From Aeromicrobium panaciterrae (GTDB lineage Bacteria > Actinomycetota > Actinomycetes > Propionibacteriales > Nocardioidaceae): a stretch of 64,000 bases of DNA. The position numbers were made by a program, and so were the translations under genes. Below are positions 63,045-64,000 of the stretch, piece after piece. Below the pieces are notes generated by a model. That model did not search any database and was not told where the DNA came from. It was given only the letters and a program-made list of their open reading frames with translations. The DNA lies in contig NZ_JAVDWH010000001.1 in the NCBI RefSeq assembly GCF_031457275.1, forward strand, positions 1,736,001-1,800,000. Direction: 5' to 3'. Each line of letters begins with the position of its first letter. The stretch's first letter is position 1.

Positions 63045-63050
63045 ATTCTA
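63045..63050 (-). promoter_or_regulatory. predicted -10 of the ABC-F transcript
   Basis: TAGAAT on the minus strand is close to the actinobacterial -10 consensus and lies six bases before the mini-ORF GTG 63038. Confidence 0.55.
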
Positions 63051-63110
63051 CGGGCGTTGCTGTGACTCCTTGACCATTCGAGGGTGTGCCCCTCGACACG
63101 CACCAACTTG

Positions 63111-63153
63111 GTGGTTGAGTAGGTCCGAGGGACGAGGACCGTATCGAAACCAC
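63111..63153 (+). repeat. palindromic intergenic repeat, unit 1
   Basis: The unit runs GTGGTTGAGT ... GTATCGAAACCAC with an inner stem GGTCC/GGACC. The ends GTGGTT and AACCAC are inverted repeats of each other. Confidence 0.65.
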
Positions 63154-63189
63154 GTACGCCGAGATGCTCACGCTGAGAGCTCCACCCAC

Positions 63190-63233
63190 GTGGTTTCGAT
63201 AGTCCTGGCGGCTGCGCCGCGTTCCACTCAACC
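63190..63233 (-). repeat. palindromic intergenic repeat, unit 2 (inverted)
   Basis: In minus orientation it reads GGTTGAGTGG ... CTATCGAAACCAC, an inverted diverged copy of unit 1. Confidence 0.6.
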
Positions 63234-63273
63234 TGGTTTCGCGCTCAGGCGCGGAGCGCCTTCGGCTCAACCA
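63234..63273 (-). repeat. palindromic intergenic repeat, unit 3, overlapping the sufT stop
   Basis: In minus orientation it reads TGGTTGAGCC ... GCGAAACCA directly next to unit 2. Its TGA (63269-63267) is the sufT stop codon. Confidence 0.6.
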
Positions 63274-63632
63274 ATGTTGAAGCCGAGGGCGCGGAGCATT
63301 TCGCGGCCGTCGTCGGTGATCTTGTCCGGGCCCCACGGCGGCATCCAGACCCATTCGATCCGGAAATCGTTCACGAGACCGTCAAGCGCAGCACGTGTCT
63401 GGTCCTCGATCACGTCAGTCAGCGGGCAGGCCGCCGAAGTCAGCGTCATCGACAGCACTGTGTTGGAGTGCTCGTCGACATCGGCACCGTAGACGAGGCC
63501 GAGATCGACGACGTTGATGCCGAGCTCCGGGTCGACGACATCCTTCATCGCCTCAAGTACGTCCTCGACGGTCGTCGTTCCGCCAGTGGGCTGGGTGTCG
63601 ACGACGGGCAGGTCGCTGTGGTCGGTAGTCAT
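63267..63632 (-). CDS. SufT/MIP18-family Fe-S cluster assembly factor
   Basis: The 121-residue protein has the DUF59 core VLEAMKDVVDPELGINVVDLGLVYG and the conserved cysteine in MTLTSAACPLTDVIED. It aids maturation of Fe-S proteins with the SUF machinery. ATG 63632 overlaps the sufU stop by four bases (ATGA). The C-terminal end GFNIG and the stop codon fall in a palindromic repeat unit. The long frame through this region in another phase is a shadow of sufU. Confidence 0.92.
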   Translation of the reverse strand: MTTDHSDLPVVDTQPTGGTTTVEDVLEAMKDVVDPELGINVVDLGLVYGADVDEHSNTVLSMTLTSAACPLTDVIEDQTRAALDGLVNDFRIEWVWMPPWGPDKITDDGREMLRALGFNIG

Positions 63633-64000
63633 GCGGGATCTCCCGGGGTTGAGGTTGTGACAAGAGCTTGGGCGACGGCGTCTTTCCAGGCCATCCATGA
63701 CAGCAGCGCGCACTTCACGCGTGCCGGGAACTGCGCGACTCCGGCAAAGGCGATGCCGTCTTCGAGAACGTCTTCGTCCGGCTCGACCTTGCCTTTGCCC
63801 TGCATGAGCTCGGTGAAGGTGTCGAGTACGGCCATGCCTTCGGTGACGGTCTTGCCGATGATCAGTTCGTTGAGCACCGAGGCCGACGCCTGGCTGATCG
63901 AGCAGCCGACCGAGTCGTACGAGACGTCGGCGACGGTCTCGCCCTCGAGGTGCACACGCAGAGTGATCTCGTCGCCGCACGTGGGGTTGACGTGGTGCAC
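63629..64000 (-). CDS. sufU: Fe-S cluster assembly scaffold/sulfur-transfer protein SufU, 5' end outside the window
   Basis: The visible 123 codons contain the three zinc/sulfur cysteines of SufU: HHVNPTCGDE, VGCSISQAS and RVKCALLSW. The family usually has about 30 more residues before HHVNPTCG, so the true start lies beyond base 64000 and the GTG at the edge is internal. SufU accepts sulfur from SufS in Gram-positive bacteria. It is coupled to the sufT gene; sufB, D, C and S probably lie further right. Confidence 0.92.
   Translation of the reverse strand: MHHVNPTCGDEITLRVHLEGETVADVSYDSVGCSISQASASVLNELIIGKTVTEGMAVLDTFTELMQGKGKVEPDEDVLEDGIAFAGVAQFPARVKCALLSWMAWKDAVAQALVTTSTPGDPA

Noticed and set aside
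63111-63273. CRISPR array
   Set aside because: Units are diverged palindromes in mixed orientation and without regular spacers.

Overview
This is a gene-dense stretch of high-GC actinobacterial chromosome. The Pup-proteasome locus (arc, dop, pup, prcB, prcA, pafA, pafB, pafC), the mycothiol ligase gene mshC, adjacent tatA-tatC-helY, a dodecin, DUF3099 and DUF5703 proteins, frequent GTG starts and many leaderless-type promoters all point to Actinomycetia. Gene order and the many CGTACG-like words would suit Nocardioidaceae (Aeromicrobium or Nocardioides relatives), but that family-level placement is inference. I see no prophage, insertion sequence, integron, CRISPR array or biosynthetic cluster. 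This is core chromosome, and the unusual signals are mostly regulatory or architectural.

Layout. Positions 1-3.5 kb hold a truncated M24 peptidase, a secreted M28 aminopeptidase, a small membrane protein and a 5'-3' exonuclease. Positions 3.5-9.4 kb hold helY, a lipid kinase, a membrane dipeptidase and tatC-tatA. Positions 9.4-20.3 kb are the Pup-proteasome locus: pup-prcB-prcA encode the tag and the 20S core, pafA ligates Pup, dop deamidates it (Pup ends in GGQ) and removes it, arc encodes the unfolding ring (C-terminal QYL), and pafB/pafC encode WYL-domain DNA-damage regulators. A twin-domain FKBP lipoprotein lies between pafA and pafB, and a dienoyl-CoA-reductase-like SDR gene on the opposite strand, plus a GNAT gene, separates arc from dop. 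Positions 20.3-34.5 kb hold trmI, an M50 protease, a RecB-like nuclease, a HAD phosphatase, metH, a PAC2 protein, an MFS transporter, mshC with a tiny downstream membrane-protein gene, corA, uppP and an aldo/keto reductase. Positions 34.5-42.4 kb hold an M20 peptidase, a divergent SRPBCC / MoxR-VWA group (Cox-accessory-like but without Cox enzymes), a DHA2 efflux pump, a PAP2 protein, a PPOX protein, tRNA-Leu(GAG) with two terminators, and a double-DivIVA-motif protein. A 306-bp AT-rich gene-free gap with DnaA-box-like words follows. Positions 42.4-64 kb hold DUF445, a zinc metallopeptidase, a CPBP protein, hrpA, an FKBP, a zinc dehydrogenase, two acyl-CoA dehydrogenases, def, a SpoU methyltransferase, a PEBP protein, a lytic transglycosylase, an ABC ATPase-NfeD-band 7 operon, serB, dodecin, SURF1, an ABC-F protein, and sufT/sufU at the right edge.

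Regulation. About two dozen genes have a TANNNT hexamer exactly 6-8 bases before the start codon, which predicts leaderless mRNAs. I used this to choose several starts. In two cases (dop and the ABC-F gene) the leaderless start opens a 6-7 codon mini-ORF upstream of the real gene. Other notable sites are a KstR-type operator in front of the SDR gene, a nested palindrome in front of the DHA2 pump, and a cluster of three palindromic intergenic repeats at 63.1-63.3 kb, one of which supplies the sufT stop codon.
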